DNA from: Solanum dulcamara
Lineage: Eukaryota > Streptophyta > Magnoliopsida > Solanales > Solanaceae
DNA: 64,000 nucleotides
Assembly (NCBI RefSeq): GCF_947179165.1
Contig: NC_077242.1
Coordinates: forward strand, 36,143,097-36,207,096
Reading direction: 5' to 3'
The notes under the pieces are model-generated. The model saw only the letters and a list, made by a program, of their open reading frames with translations. It made no database searches and was not told where the DNA came from. Each line of letters begins with the position of its first letter. Positions within the stretch are counted from its first letter, which is position 1. Positions 22,714 to 33,581 of this stretch are shown here, piece by piece. A program made the translations under genes and the position numbers.

Positions 22714-25700
22714 AGTATCGAGGTAATCAATGCAAGTTTGAGGCTATTTGGTGCTTTATCCTTTGAAATTTGGCCTAAGATTCACTTTGGTCAACATTCT
22801 TGTAAAATGCACTCAGATGAAAATTCCGTTAGTGTGTTTAGTCTTGAAATGTTGAGTTTGGTCTAAAATGACCCATAGTGTGCTTCTCGCAATTTTGGTC
22901 TAATCCCAAGGTCCATTATGTAATTTGGCTAAGAATGGTACTTGTATATGGGACCCACTTTTCATTAAAATAACCTCTTATAGAAATTTTGAATAAACTA
23001 TTGAGTCCAAAACATCGAATTTAGTAGGGTAGCATATCTCATTTGGCACACGGGGTTACGAACAAATCTCAAGCACCCCGTCAGAGAATTAGACATGCCA
23101 TACTCATTTTTAGACCAGTTGTGTCTGGTGCCATCGCTTAAGCGATCCCTGATAGCTAAAGCAACAATCGCGAAAGAGACTAAAGGGTTCCTAAAATGAC
23201 CTTGGCCCCTGGGCAGTTTTTTGCAAAAGTGACAGATGGTGGCTAAAGCGAACCCTAGTTAAAGTGATAGGGTCCTCGCTTAAGAGAGGCCTTGCTTTTT
23301 TGAGGGGTTTGCTTAAGCGGACTTTAGGGTAGCTTTTCCGATGCCTATAATTTATTTGAAGTCCTGAAATTCAGTTTGAGATCATAAGTTTAAACTCTCA
23401 TTTCTCACTCATTTTAAGGCAGATTTGGGCAATTCCAAAGGCTAGATTATGGGAGTTTTCGAGAGAAACATCATGGATTGGTCGAAATAACCTGTAGAAC
23501 CTTCCTTTGAGGAAACATGTCTTGTATAACTATTTCCCTTAGTGTTTTGGATCTTAGTTTAGAATTAGCTAAAACGACAACCGCGAAAGAGAATAGAGGG
23601 TTTCTAAAATGACCTTGGCCTCTGGGCAGGTTTTGCAAAAGTGATAGATGGTGGCTAAACCGAACCCTAGTTAAAGTGACAAGGTCCTCGCTTAAGAGAG
23701 GCCTTCCTTTTTTGAGGGGTTTGCTTAAGATGACTTCGGGGTAGCTTTTCCGACGCCTGTAATTTATTTTAAGTCCTGAAATTCAGTTTGAGATCATAAG
23801 TTTAAACTCTCATTTCTCAATCATTTTAAGGCGGATTTAGGCAATTCCAAAGGCTAGATTGTGGGGTTTTTCGAGAGAAACATCATAGTTTGGTCAAAAT
23901 TACCTGTAGAACCTTTCTTTGAGGTAAAATTTCTTGTATACCTATTGCCCTTAGTATTTTTGAGCTTAGTTGAGAATTGTTGATGCATGTCTATGTTTTT
24001 ACTGATTCGAGCCACGAATTGTGTTGTTTTTTGGAACATAAGTTCAGGGTAGCATTTAGATCCTTTGTACGAAGTTAATTTTGGAATTACCAGAGTGATT
24101 CCCGCATTTTTGATTTAGATTTCGAAATTGTTCCTTCTTTGAATTCGATACTTTTTATGTCAAAATGACCATATTAATATCGTATACCTATTTTTGATAG
24201 TGTGGCAGTATTCAGATTCTGTTAGGAAAGGGTGATTTTAGAGCGCACGTGATCGGCCTATAGGTAGGCTACAATTTCCCCTTATTTAGATTGATCTTGA
24301 GAATGTAATTATGTGTTGATTGGTTGGAATTTGGGATTGGGTAGTATTGGATCATGTTAAGCATTTAGAAATCATGTTTTAGGCTTTTTGGGGTTTTACC
24401 AGGTATTTATGAGCATGCTACTTGTTTGTTGTTTATCCATGCCTTGTGGTGTAGTTGTACGCTCGTTTTACCATCTTTTTAAAGCATGTTTGGACTTTAT
24501 TCTAGTTTTTACTCAAGCTTTCTTAGAAATACATGATTCAAACCCAATAGGACTTAATTTTTCCCCAATATCATTTGGATAATTTAGATCTTTATAGACT
24601 GGAGTAGCAGGCTTAAGTCTGATAGTTGTAGCCTTAGCCAGACAATACATTTTCTCCGATGACCTTCTAAATCTATTTTCCCAAATTTCAAGCTTCACGA
24701 GTTTCAGCAGTGACACTAGATTTTTATTTTGCTATTCAAGATTGGTTTGGGGTTCAGCTCTAAGGTTTGTATTGATTGAGTAAGTGTGGACGGTGGTCCA
24801 TGGGGTTCGGAAAATATAAATATTTGGGAGTACTTGCGATAGCTATATGGGGCACATTGTTGGGCATCTGGATTCAAGCTAGGACATTGACAACATTAGC
24901 ACTTCTGACAAGTATCCAGTTATAGAGAGGCCCGGCCTTGATCAGTCAGATCCTTATAGTGAGCATCCTGTTAGAGGTCAGACTCAGCCACTTGATACTT
25001 GATCACTTCTTGGATACTTCTTGGGAGCATCCAGTTAGAAAGGTCCAGCCTCCGTCCTATCAGATTTTACTTGACTAGGATAAGGTTTTGGTTTTACATT
25101 CTCCGATCTTTGGTTCTCAGTTTTAGATATCAGTAGTTATAGCTTTTCTGTGTACTTGTCGGGCATATGTGGGTCTATTCGGGTTTTTATTTAAACTTGC
25201 GCACGAGTAAATCTTCTAGACTTATGGGGGTTTATTTAGGTATAGTTTAGCTATATATTACTTTATTTAGATCTTTCTTCACTCATGTGCATCTTATTTC
25301 TTTTCTTTACTTTAGACTTCCACTCTTGACTGATGTTCTGTTATATTCTCTCTAATCATATCGCCTTTACTTTTCAAGCTCAGTCGGTCTATAATGCCTA
25401 TTAGGTACCTTTTGTTTTTGTACTCATACTATACTTTGCATCTATTTTCTTGATGCAAGTCTGAGCACTAGTTACCAGCATTGATTCGAGCTTGGAGTTT
25501 TCTGATTCACAGATAGGGGTTAGCACTTGGTGTTTTGTACTATTATGGTCTCTATTAGTATATATAGACCAGCATTTTACTTTTGAGAGAGGTATTGTTT
25601 CAATGTTCCACTTTTGGGACTTGTACTCTTTGATTAGTCAGCTCCTTGCTAGTGACTTCCAAGTTCTTAGAGGGATCAATTGTATATATTCAATTTGGCT

Positions 25701-25857
25701 GTCTTCCACTTATTTATGCCATTTTATGTTAGAAATGCTTATTCTTATCTAGTTTCTAGCCTTAAAACTATTACTAGCTTTTCTAAGTTACGAGTTGGCT
25801 TTTATACTAGTGGGTTATAGTAGGTGCCATCATAACCTGAGAAATTGGGTTGTGAAA
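22714..25857 (+). repeat. Family A 5' LTR, first 275 bp missing
   Basis: It starts at AGTATCGAGG, which corresponds to about 3787 in the first family A LTR, and ends GGGTTGTGAAA at 25857 (TGTGACA in the other copy). The two LTRs share the GGTCAACATT and GGGACCCAC blocks early and the AGGTACC and TTTGCATCTATTTTC blocks late, but the middle differs greatly, so they are different subfamilies. Confidence 0.75.
23154..23979 (+). repeat. 413-bp tandem duplication in LTR
   Basis: Unit 1 (23154-23566) and unit 2 (23567-23979) both run from AGCTAAA(A/G)C through ACCTTGGCC(C/T)CTGGGCAG, GAGAGGCCTT and GAGATCATAAGTTTAAACTC to the same end point. Dozens of substitutions separate them. The first family A LTR does not have this duplication in the same form. 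Confidence 0.85.
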
Positions 25858-25859
25858 GT

Positions 25860-25873
25860 TGGTATTAGAGTCC
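25860..25873 (+). other. Family A primer-binding site
   Basis: TGGTATTAGAGTCC lies two bases after the LTR end and matches the initiator-methionine tRNA complement with small changes. Confidence 0.75.
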
Positions 25874-26039
25874 TAGGTTCACCGGTCTCTCTTGTACAAA
25901 GCTAACATCTAGTAGAGTCCTGTGAATCAGTGCAAAGAAGTTAGTGACTTATCTTTGGGAGGCTACATGATGTCGTTAGTAAAATTTCCCATTTTGTCTC
26001 ACTTTTGTACAGTATGTTTCTTATTGGTTCCTTTAAATA

Positions 26040-26903
26040 TCACTTGTTTCACTCTTTCACAAGGTAACTCGCATGCGAGGCATAGCTGCTGGGGGTGATG
26101 TACGTAAGCCCACAAATAGAGCCTAGTTAGGGGTAGAGGCTGACCTAAAGTCGTGCGAGAGATGCTGCACCAACCCATTATAGAGAGGAAGCTCCTGAAC
26201 CTAAGGAGTAGCCACACAAAGCATACGCACCTCCACAACTGGTGGGGCTGGGACCAGCCTAGAAACCACCCGCACCAGTTGCAACACTAGAACTTCATGA
26301 CACACTCACCCAGATTTTGGTAGTTATAGGTGAGATGAGGTATGCACCATCTTTAGATCTAGCCCTAGCCCCACAGGGTGAGCTGTAGTAGTAGCCCAGA
26401 GGGACAACCACTACCAGCTCATATCACAGCACAATCGGGTATAGATGACGGGGTCATGCCACTGCATGAGCAGAAGATGCTTGGGGTAGCTTAGAGGCTT
26501 TCATTCTCGATGTTTATTGGAGCGACTAGGGAGGACGTCAATGATTTCTTGATTACATTCTAAGAGAAGCTTCAGTCTTTAGGCCGCATGGAGTCGAGAG
26601 GAGCCCACTTCATGGCATATTAGTTCTATAGGCCTGCCAGAAACTGGTGGCACTCATACTTGCAGTCTAGGCCAGCTGGGTCGCCTCCTGTATCTTGGCA
26701 TGAGTTCTCGAAGGCTTTCTTACCCCAATACATACCACGTAGCATTGGGGACAGGCTTCATGATTAGTTCTCTTGATTGGAACAGGGTTCCATTACCATT
26801 TAGGAGTATGAGGCGAGGTTCCATGACTCTTCCCGCTATGCCACCATGATTTTACCCATGGGAGGAGAGAGTTCATTGCTTTGTGCATGGGTTATGATAT
26901 AAA
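26040..26903 (+). pseudogene. Family A gag fragment
   Basis: Readable gag capsid text includes SMFIGATREDVNDFLITF near 26505-26560, WWHSYLQSR near 26647, SWHEFSKAFLPQYIPRS (26695-26745) and the conserved YEARFHDSSRYATMILP block (26810-26860). The same capsid block is on the minus strand in E5 (about 63360-63410). Stops are frequent and the first part is out of frame. It breaks off at 26903 where LTR C begins, so the zinc knuckle is missing here. Confidence 0.8.
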
Positions 26904-28931
26904 TGTAACACCCCTTAAACACTTTGTATATGGTGTTCCACTTCTTGACAAAAATGATACAATTTCTGTATTTTGGGCATAACTTTTTATAGGATTGTCT
27001 AAATTAGGTGATTAAAATTTCTTATAACCCCAACCTCATTACCTATAACTTTTGACTATAACTTAAGATTCGGAGGCTAATTAGGTCAAATAAATTAATT
27101 TTTCCAAGTCCTGGTGCTTTGATGAAATAGAGTATTTGTAGAAGCAAAATAATGTCTCATTGTAGGATGCTCCAATTTAGTTGATTCTTGAATAACATGA
27201 AAGGAGTCTGCTAGAGCTATAATTTATATGAAGACACCAAATCCTAACTAGGAAGTTATCTTATTCAAAGTAGCTCCGAAAAAGGGTATTCCATAAAAAG
27301 ACGAGCCATCACACCAACCATGGAAGATATAGATCTATTTGACATCACCTATAACATCAATAGTCATCTATTTGACATCACCCATGACATCACAATTCTC
27401 TATTAAATTTTCATGTTATTATTTATAATTATTTTAATTATTGTTAGATCTTTCCTTCACACCTATAAATACCCACCTTATTTCATCATTTTGTTCATCA
27501 AGCTTTCTCAAACAAATCTTCTCTATATACACTTCTTTACTCATTCTCAAATATAGTTTTAGTTTTTAGTAGTATAGAAATACTATTTTGGTGATTCATA
27601 TACTCTGGGTAGTACACAAAGAGCTCCGGCAAGGAGAAAAGGCTAGGATTCAAGTGTTCATTGAGTCCTAAGATTCTGAATAAAGCTTTAGATTTCAGGT
27701 ATGTAAGACTTCAATGAGAGTATTTCTTCCACTCTCATACCAAAAATATTTTTATTATATGATATATTATGTTAATTTATCCAATTTTCTTCAAGCTTTA
27801 CTCTAATGTATGTGGGTGCTTATCCATGGGTTCTTCCACCCATAGAGTCCAAAACTCTTTCAACTAAATTTCATGATTTCAAGTAAGATTTTGTGTTTGG
27901 GCAATTCTTATTTCTACTTAATAGCATGAATCATAGTTAAGCTAATGAGTATTGGTCTATTTTAAAGCAAAATGAGTTCATATGTATGGATTGATGGTTT
28001 GTAAGTATTTTCTCTACTTAGATCTTTAAAGGTTCTTAAAATTCATAGTGGGATATTTAAATCATAATTTTTAATTGATGGATTTCAAAGTATTTATGCA
28101 TAATTTTGTTTACATATATGTTTGAAAGTAGAAGTGATTTGAACCCACCTAGTTTTACTATGTTTTTTAATGAGGTGTTTTACTTGAAAGGTTTGACTCC
28201 AAATGAATGTTTATGAAAACAATGTCTATGATCAAAAGGGAGTCATATAAAATAAAAGAATGATGAAATGCTATGAATGATGAATTCTTTATGCAATAAG
28301 GACAATTCTTGCATATTTAAATCACCAAAGGTTTTAATAAGCTATTCCACCAAATGTGATGTTTTAAATTCTACAACTATATGCTATAACTATTTTTAAG
28401 TACTAAACTATTCCATGGGATTGACTTAACACAAAATGGGGTATTGAGATGGGATTCAGTAGGGGAATTCTAGTAGCAACCCCTTATCTCATTAACTAAG
28501 GCCAACATAGGAGCTCTTGTAGGCTTAGGCTAATGGATCCATGAAAGTACTTAAAGTTAAAGTTAAAGAATGAATGTAAAGTTAACGGAGTTCTACCTTA
28601 GGCAAGTAGACTTTCAGGACAATATAGGCGGTAATGTTGGATTCTATGTAATAGCTCACATGGTCTTAATGTCGATTATAGTCAACTTCCCACCATTGAA
28701 CATTTCAAATGCTATTTACAAGATTAATCATGCATGTATATATCCACATATGTATGATTTAAATGCTATGTAATTGATTTTTTATGCATTCACTCATTTA
28801 TGTACCTTACCTTATAAATGTCCTAAATGTTTTACATTGTATTGCATGTCTACATACTTAGTATATTCAAAGTACTAACACATAGTTTTGCTTACATGAT
28901 ATCAGCATGTAGGAACCTGTGCTCCTCCACA
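26904..28931 (+). repeat. LTR family C, 3' end missing
   Basis: It begins TGTAACACCCC at 26904 immediately after the interrupted gag frame, so its left edge is a true insertion end. It carries a TATAAAT promoter at 27464-27470 with a leader rich in CTTCT and TTCTC, and has no credible ORF. It lacks a CA end: at about 28931 it joins E3 LTR sequence in the middle of that LTR. No internal region or partner LTR for family C is present. Confidence 0.7.
27333..27470 (+). promoter_or_regulatory. LTR C promoter with duplicated TGACATCA motif
   Basis: Two 33-bp units (27333-27365 and 27366-27398) share ATCTATTTGACATCACC; the second adds another GACATCA copy. About 65 bp downstream, CCTATAAATACCC supplies a TATA box. 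A duplicated upstream element before a TATA box is a common LTR enhancer layout. Factor binding is not shown by the sequence. Confidence 0.5.
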
Positions 28932-28999
28932 TTGAAGCAAGCAGGTGACACACCTACTTGAAGCAAGTAGGTGACTCATCTACTTAGAGTGGACCCCAT

Positions 29000-29121
29000 G
29001 CTGCCACGTGGCAGCTTTGGATTGGCCGCATGATTGAGGTGGCGCCCTAGGGGGCTGCCACGTGTCACCCCTAGGGGCTTCCACATGTCACCTCCTAAGA
29101 AGGTATATATATATATATATG
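29000..29121 (+). promoter_or_regulatory. E3 LTR core promoter with G-boxes
   Basis: A perfect 16-bp palindrome, GCTGCCACGTGGCAGC, lies at 29000-29015 and contains a CACGTG G-box. A second CACGTG is at 29059-29064 (CCACGTGTCACC) and a CACATGTC follows near 29082. A TATA run is at 29104-29121. In the 3' LTR (34023-34150) the second G-box and TATA run are kept, but the first palindrome is broken. Confidence 0.6.
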
Positions 29122-31110
29122 TATTACATACTGTACATAGTTCATTCTTCAGCATTTAGAACAAAATAAAAGAAGGAAAACCCTAAGATACTAAGAGAGA
29201 AAGGTGACGGCTTTGGCCAAAGTGAAAGGTAAGCTCCAATTCCATTCCGTAAATTAATTATTTAAGGTATTCCTCATCTAAATAAAGGTGTTCAACATCT
29301 TAAATTAATTTATTAGGGCAGCAATATAGGGATGCAAACAGCCACCGAAGTTCAGTCGCAACAAGAGCTTCCAAAGCCAATTTTTAGCAAGTTTAGGAAG
29401 CCGTTCGTTAAGGTATGGTGTGGTTATCTTCTCCCATATAATGATAAGGGTTTGGAAATTTTATGAGGGTGTTAATAACATAAAGTTATGGTTTGGAGCA
29501 GCACCAAAAAGATACAAACAGTCCACTACTTTTCAGCACTCAAAGGAACTTCCGAGGCTAGGTTTTGGCTAGTTTCGGCCAATTTCGGGAAAGGTCAGAT
29601 CTTTCCTTTCAATTTGAAGTTTATGGTGTTATCATATGGTTTTTTATACATATTTTATGCTGCTTGAAGTGTAAGAACTTCATATAAGTGATGGACGTTA
29701 AAAACAAATTAAATTGGAGTCGCTATAGTTGAATTGTAGTCGAAGCAAGGTGTTGTGCTTATGGTGTGGTGCTGCAGGTTGTGGTTTTGTGTTTAAGGTC
29801 CTAAAATTATACTAAAAGGGGTGTGGGAGCTTCTGGTTGTATCCACCCAATCCCCCATTTCATATAGTTAAAGGTTTTGCAAAATGGAAACTAGAAATCC
29901 TATTTTGGTATCGTGGTTTCGCGTGAGTCATTTGCAGTTTGTGTTGTATTATGTTGGTGTGAACTGCTTATACATGTGCTGAAGGTTGACTTTGTTGGTT
30001 GGATGTAGTTATTAGGAGTGTAATTGGAAACTCGGATAGGGAATAATATAGGGGAGGTGCTGTCCAATTTCCGTTAACGCCTTAACTAGTTAAGGAACTA
30101 GTCGAGAAGGCGAGCGAGGAAATAAATGTTGTGAATACTCATAGGTAATATAAGATGCTGGAAAAGTCTAAGGTGGTTGTTATTCGTATTGATTCCATGT
30201 TAAATAGGTTTGGAGGACGACGACGTAAACGCGATTAATAGAAGTACGTAAAATGTATGTGAAGCTTTCTTTTGGCATGTTTTTGGCATAAGTATGTAAA
30301 GCTATTCCTTCTTTTGGCATGTTTTGGTATAAGTATGTAAAGCCTATCTGTTCTTTGTTTTGTGCATGTCTTAGATCTAAGTGACAAGTGATATTTGTAT
30401 GAAGCTTGGGGTGACTCTATTCATGAGCTCTGAACATGATTCATGATTCATAATTTGTGTTCACTGTTGAATGTTAAGACTCTTAAAGTAGTAAAGCTTT
30501 CATTCCTCAAGTTTTCTATATGCTGAGAAGTAGTGTATGTAAAGTTATTCTTCTTCTCTTTTGGCATGACTTAGATGTAAGTATTGTGTATATGAAGTTT
30601 AAAGTTATTCCACTCTTAACACTCTGAGGGTGGGTTAAGACTCTTGTTCACTTCCTACTGATTAGAACTCCTATAACAAGTTGAGTCATTACTTTTCAAG
30701 TCTTCCATGTAATAGGAAGTGCTGCATGTAAATCTTGTCTTTTCCTGCTTCTAGAAAGACTAGACTAAAGGTTCTATAGGACATGGATTTGGATATAGCC
30801 CCATTTATAGATTCTGGATGTAACTCATGACTTGTACCCAATTTTGAATGATAAGGGCCTTGAAGTAGTTGAACTACGACCCTTGAGCCTCCTATAGGTT
30901 GAATAGTGTTGGGATGTGTAAGCTCCTATACCTAGGGGCTCTTGAACATGCTTTACGATGATATCTAAGGGATGTTTGACATGTTACAAAGTTTTACGTG
31001 CATATATATGCATTATGATATATATATGGATCGGGCCAGATGTATCTCAGGATATTTTGCTATGTAAGGACCGGGTCATACGTTCCATGACAGATTATGC
31101 ATTATATGAA

Positions 31111-31270
31111 TCGAGCTATCGTACCTTGGCATTATTATGCATTATACGGATCGGGCCATCATACCTCGACATCATCATGTAATATCTGGATCGGGCCATC
31201 ATACCTCGGCATTATCATGTGACATATGGATCGGGCCGTCGTTCCTCGGTATGTGCTTATTGTATACATG
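31111..31270 (+). repeat. 40-bp tandem repeat in E3 5' LTR
   Basis: Four units start at 31111, 31151, 31191 and 31231 with TCGGGCCATC or a variant, each exactly 40 bp apart and containing a TACCTCGGCAT-type block. Confidence 0.8.
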
Positions 31271-32080
31271 AATCGGGTTGTACGTCCCACAGTGCTAATA
31301 ATATGTATATGCTTATCATCGTAAATGATGTGTTTGTAACACCGAGTCCTTGAGTGGGCCGGATACGGTACGTGATAATGGTATACATGACTTTATTTTA
31401 TGAGATGCAGGTATAGTACCCTATTAAATGCTATACTTGGTTTCCTCCACTCCTGTTTCAGTTGTTATCTCAGTTATGTATGCTTATATACTCAGTACAT
31501 GTATCGTACTGACCCCCCTTTCTCTAGGGGGCTGCGTTTCATGCCCGCAGGTACAAATGTTCATTTCAAAGATCCGCCAGCTTTGGATTTCTGCTCAGCT
31601 ATATTGGATGTGCTCCACTGTTTCGGAACCTAGCTTTTGGGTACTGGTCCTGCGATGTATATATTTGTTTATGCAGGGGTACGACCGGGGCCCTATCTTG
31701 CCATATGTTGTCGTTCCTATTCTTAGAGGTCTGTAGATATATGTGTGTGGGTTGTTTAAGAGTTTATTTCGGTTATGACTATGCGATATGTTATAAAAGC
31801 TATTATGTTATGGAAGCCTTATCGGCTGGCTTTCCCTTTCATGACAAGGTGCAAATGAAAGAGGCTACACGTGTATGAATATTTTATCACCCGCTGGGTT
31901 CATGTGTTTGGTTCCTATATCTAGGAGGCTATATGAACATGAAAAAGTTTTAACCCATGAAGGTTTTTGTGAGCAGTATCACGTTAAACAGAGTCCAATT
32001 TGACTACAATTGATAAATAGGTACACGGGGGTCCAGGTCGGACCCTAGTCGCAGCCCACAGGGTTGGGTTGTGACAGAAG

Positions 32081-32092
32081 TGGTATTAAAGC
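32081..32092 (+). other. E3 primer-binding site
   Basis: TGGTATTAAAGC lies four bases after the LTR end, the same spacing as in E2. It matches the initiator-methionine tRNA complement with two changes. Confidence 0.75.
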
Positions 32093-33277
32093 AGTTCGTC
32101 CTTAGAGTGTCTACAAACCATGTCTAGTAGAGTCTTGTTTATCGGTGTGTTGTGCACCACATCTATAGACAAGAGGCTACAGGATATTTAGGATGTTACC
32201 TTTCTTTCATATCTACGATCGTGCGATAGAGCCGAGTCATAGGGAATGAAATTCCTCATACTAACTTGTGATTTCAGCAGAAGGACAATATCGATAGAAG
32301 AAGGTTACTGATGATATTAGAAGTTACACAGCATGCACGTAAGCAAGGCACGAATGATAGGTGCCAGGTAAGGTATTGAATAACGACTGACAAGTAAAGT
32401 TAAAATGGAAAGGAAAAAAATAGACAGGAAAGTGCAACAGGTGCAGTTCGAGTAGACATACGAGGTAAGTCTATTTTCATACGGTTGATATTGAGCACCC
32501 TGTGTGGTTCCAGTATGATAAGATATGAATATATATGTTAGACCTGTGAGGCATTGTATGTATTTCCTGCGTGCAGGTGTTGAGATAGGGAAAAATACAG
32601 AGGAAACTCTGCCCAAATTTTCCTAGAAATTAAAGGAGAAGGAGCTACAAGGCTGTAGTATGCCTTGTCCATAATAAAAATGAGATGTGACTAAATTACG
32701 AGTAAGGCTGACCTTGAGAAATAAGTTAATGACTAAAGTGATGGTAATAGTAATAAGAAGGTCAATATGGGTATGGAAAAAGAATCTGGAAAAGACTGGT
32801 GAGACTAAGAGATGATTTAGAGATGACACCTAGATCTGGATAAAATGACATATTAAGGCACTAACTGAGTTGATACATCGGGATAAACGATGATAAGCTA
32901 AGTAATCATTGGGATGAATGGAATGTGGCTTTAAATGCACTGCTACAGTAAGGATATTACTTGAGTACCAATGTTCAAGACTGGAGTTGGTACTGTATAT
33001 TGAGGATTCTAAGCACCTCATGATTGTATTAAGGTTTCGTACAGGGGTAACCTAAAGTATAGGTGATATAAAGGAAGATATGGAAAGAGCACAGTATACT
33101 AAATAGGTTGGAAAGGACTCATATGCATTTGGAAAGTTAGAAATAAACAGACAATGACATGGATACACCCTAAAGGGGGGAAGTGGACAAGAGAAGTTCA
33201 AGCATATGAGAAAATCAACCGACGCTATCATATATAGATGGGAACACTTAAACCTCAAACGAAATCCCCTAAGGGGT
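32093..33277 (+). other. E3 internal non-coding region
   Basis: It is homologous to E4 (55562-57251, reversed) and in part to E2. A conserved block GAGGCATTGTATGTATTTCC with TGCGTGCAGGTG is at 32549-32580, followed by GAGGAAACTCTGCC. Frames here are short and differ between copies, so I see no protein. A stretch near 33220-33277 leads directly into the 5S module and is about 85 bp shorter than in E4. Confidence 0.65.
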
Positions 33278-33378
33278 GGATGCGATTATACCAGCACTAA
33301 CGGACCATATCCCATCAGAACTCTGAAATTAAGCGTACTTGGGAGAGAGTAGTACTAGGATGGGTGACCCCCGGGAAG
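33278..33378 (+). pseudogene. 5S rRNA-derived segment in E3
   Basis: It reads GGATGCGATTATACCAGCAC at its start, then CCCATCAGAACTC, TTAAGCGTACTTGGGAGAGA and GTAGTACTAGGATGGGTGAC, and stops at GGGAAG. This matches plant 5S rRNA from nucleotide 1 to about 103, in sense with the element, with about eight differences (mostly C-to-T or G-to-A type) by my recollection of the plant consensus. The internal Pol III control region is mostly kept: the C box is intact and the A box has few changes. The last 15 or so 5S bases are absent, replaced by chromodomain tail. It is not a functional 5S gene. Confidence 0.92.
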
Positions 33379-33567
33379 CGAAGGAGGAAAGGAAACACAA
33401 GTATCCATACCTATTCCCTATGTCTACAAGTAATCCTAACCTTTGGAACTCTAATATTGATTGCTCGATGAAAGTATATGTTATGGCAACGGGATAGAGG
33501 AACTCTCCATATAGTCAGTATAAGATCCGAAGGAAGGTTTTGGTTCACATTCGAGGACGAATGCTCT
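33379..33567 (+). pseudogene. Chromodomain tail fused to the 5S segment (E3)
   Basis: In frame with GAA of the 5S end, the sequence reads EAKEERKHKYPYLFP and continues to the polypurine tract. The KYPYLF phrase is the usual last block of chromovirus polyproteins (RRYPYLS in E2). E4 has the same tail as EVKMKMKHKYPYLFP. This marks the point where an ancestral pol gene was joined to 5S sequence. Confidence 0.8.
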
Positions 33568-33581
33568 AAAGGGGGGAAGGA
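33568..33581 (+). other. E3 polypurine tract
   Basis: AAAGGGGGGAAGGA lies directly before the 3' LTR start. Confidence 0.85.

Larger units (their letters stand above)
28932..32076 (+). repeat. E3 5' LTR, first 374 bp missing
   Basis: It aligns with 33956-37105 over its whole length and ends GGGTTGTGACA. The left edge coincides with the paired hairpin motif of family B LTRs. Within it, 29016-29860 is almost identical to the 3' LTR whereas the flanks differ by several percent or more. Confidence 0.9.

Noticed and set aside
33278..33378. A functional 5S rRNA gene
   Set aside because: The last 15 or so bases are missing, there are many substitutions, and it is a single copy inside a retroelement without the usual spacer or tandem array.
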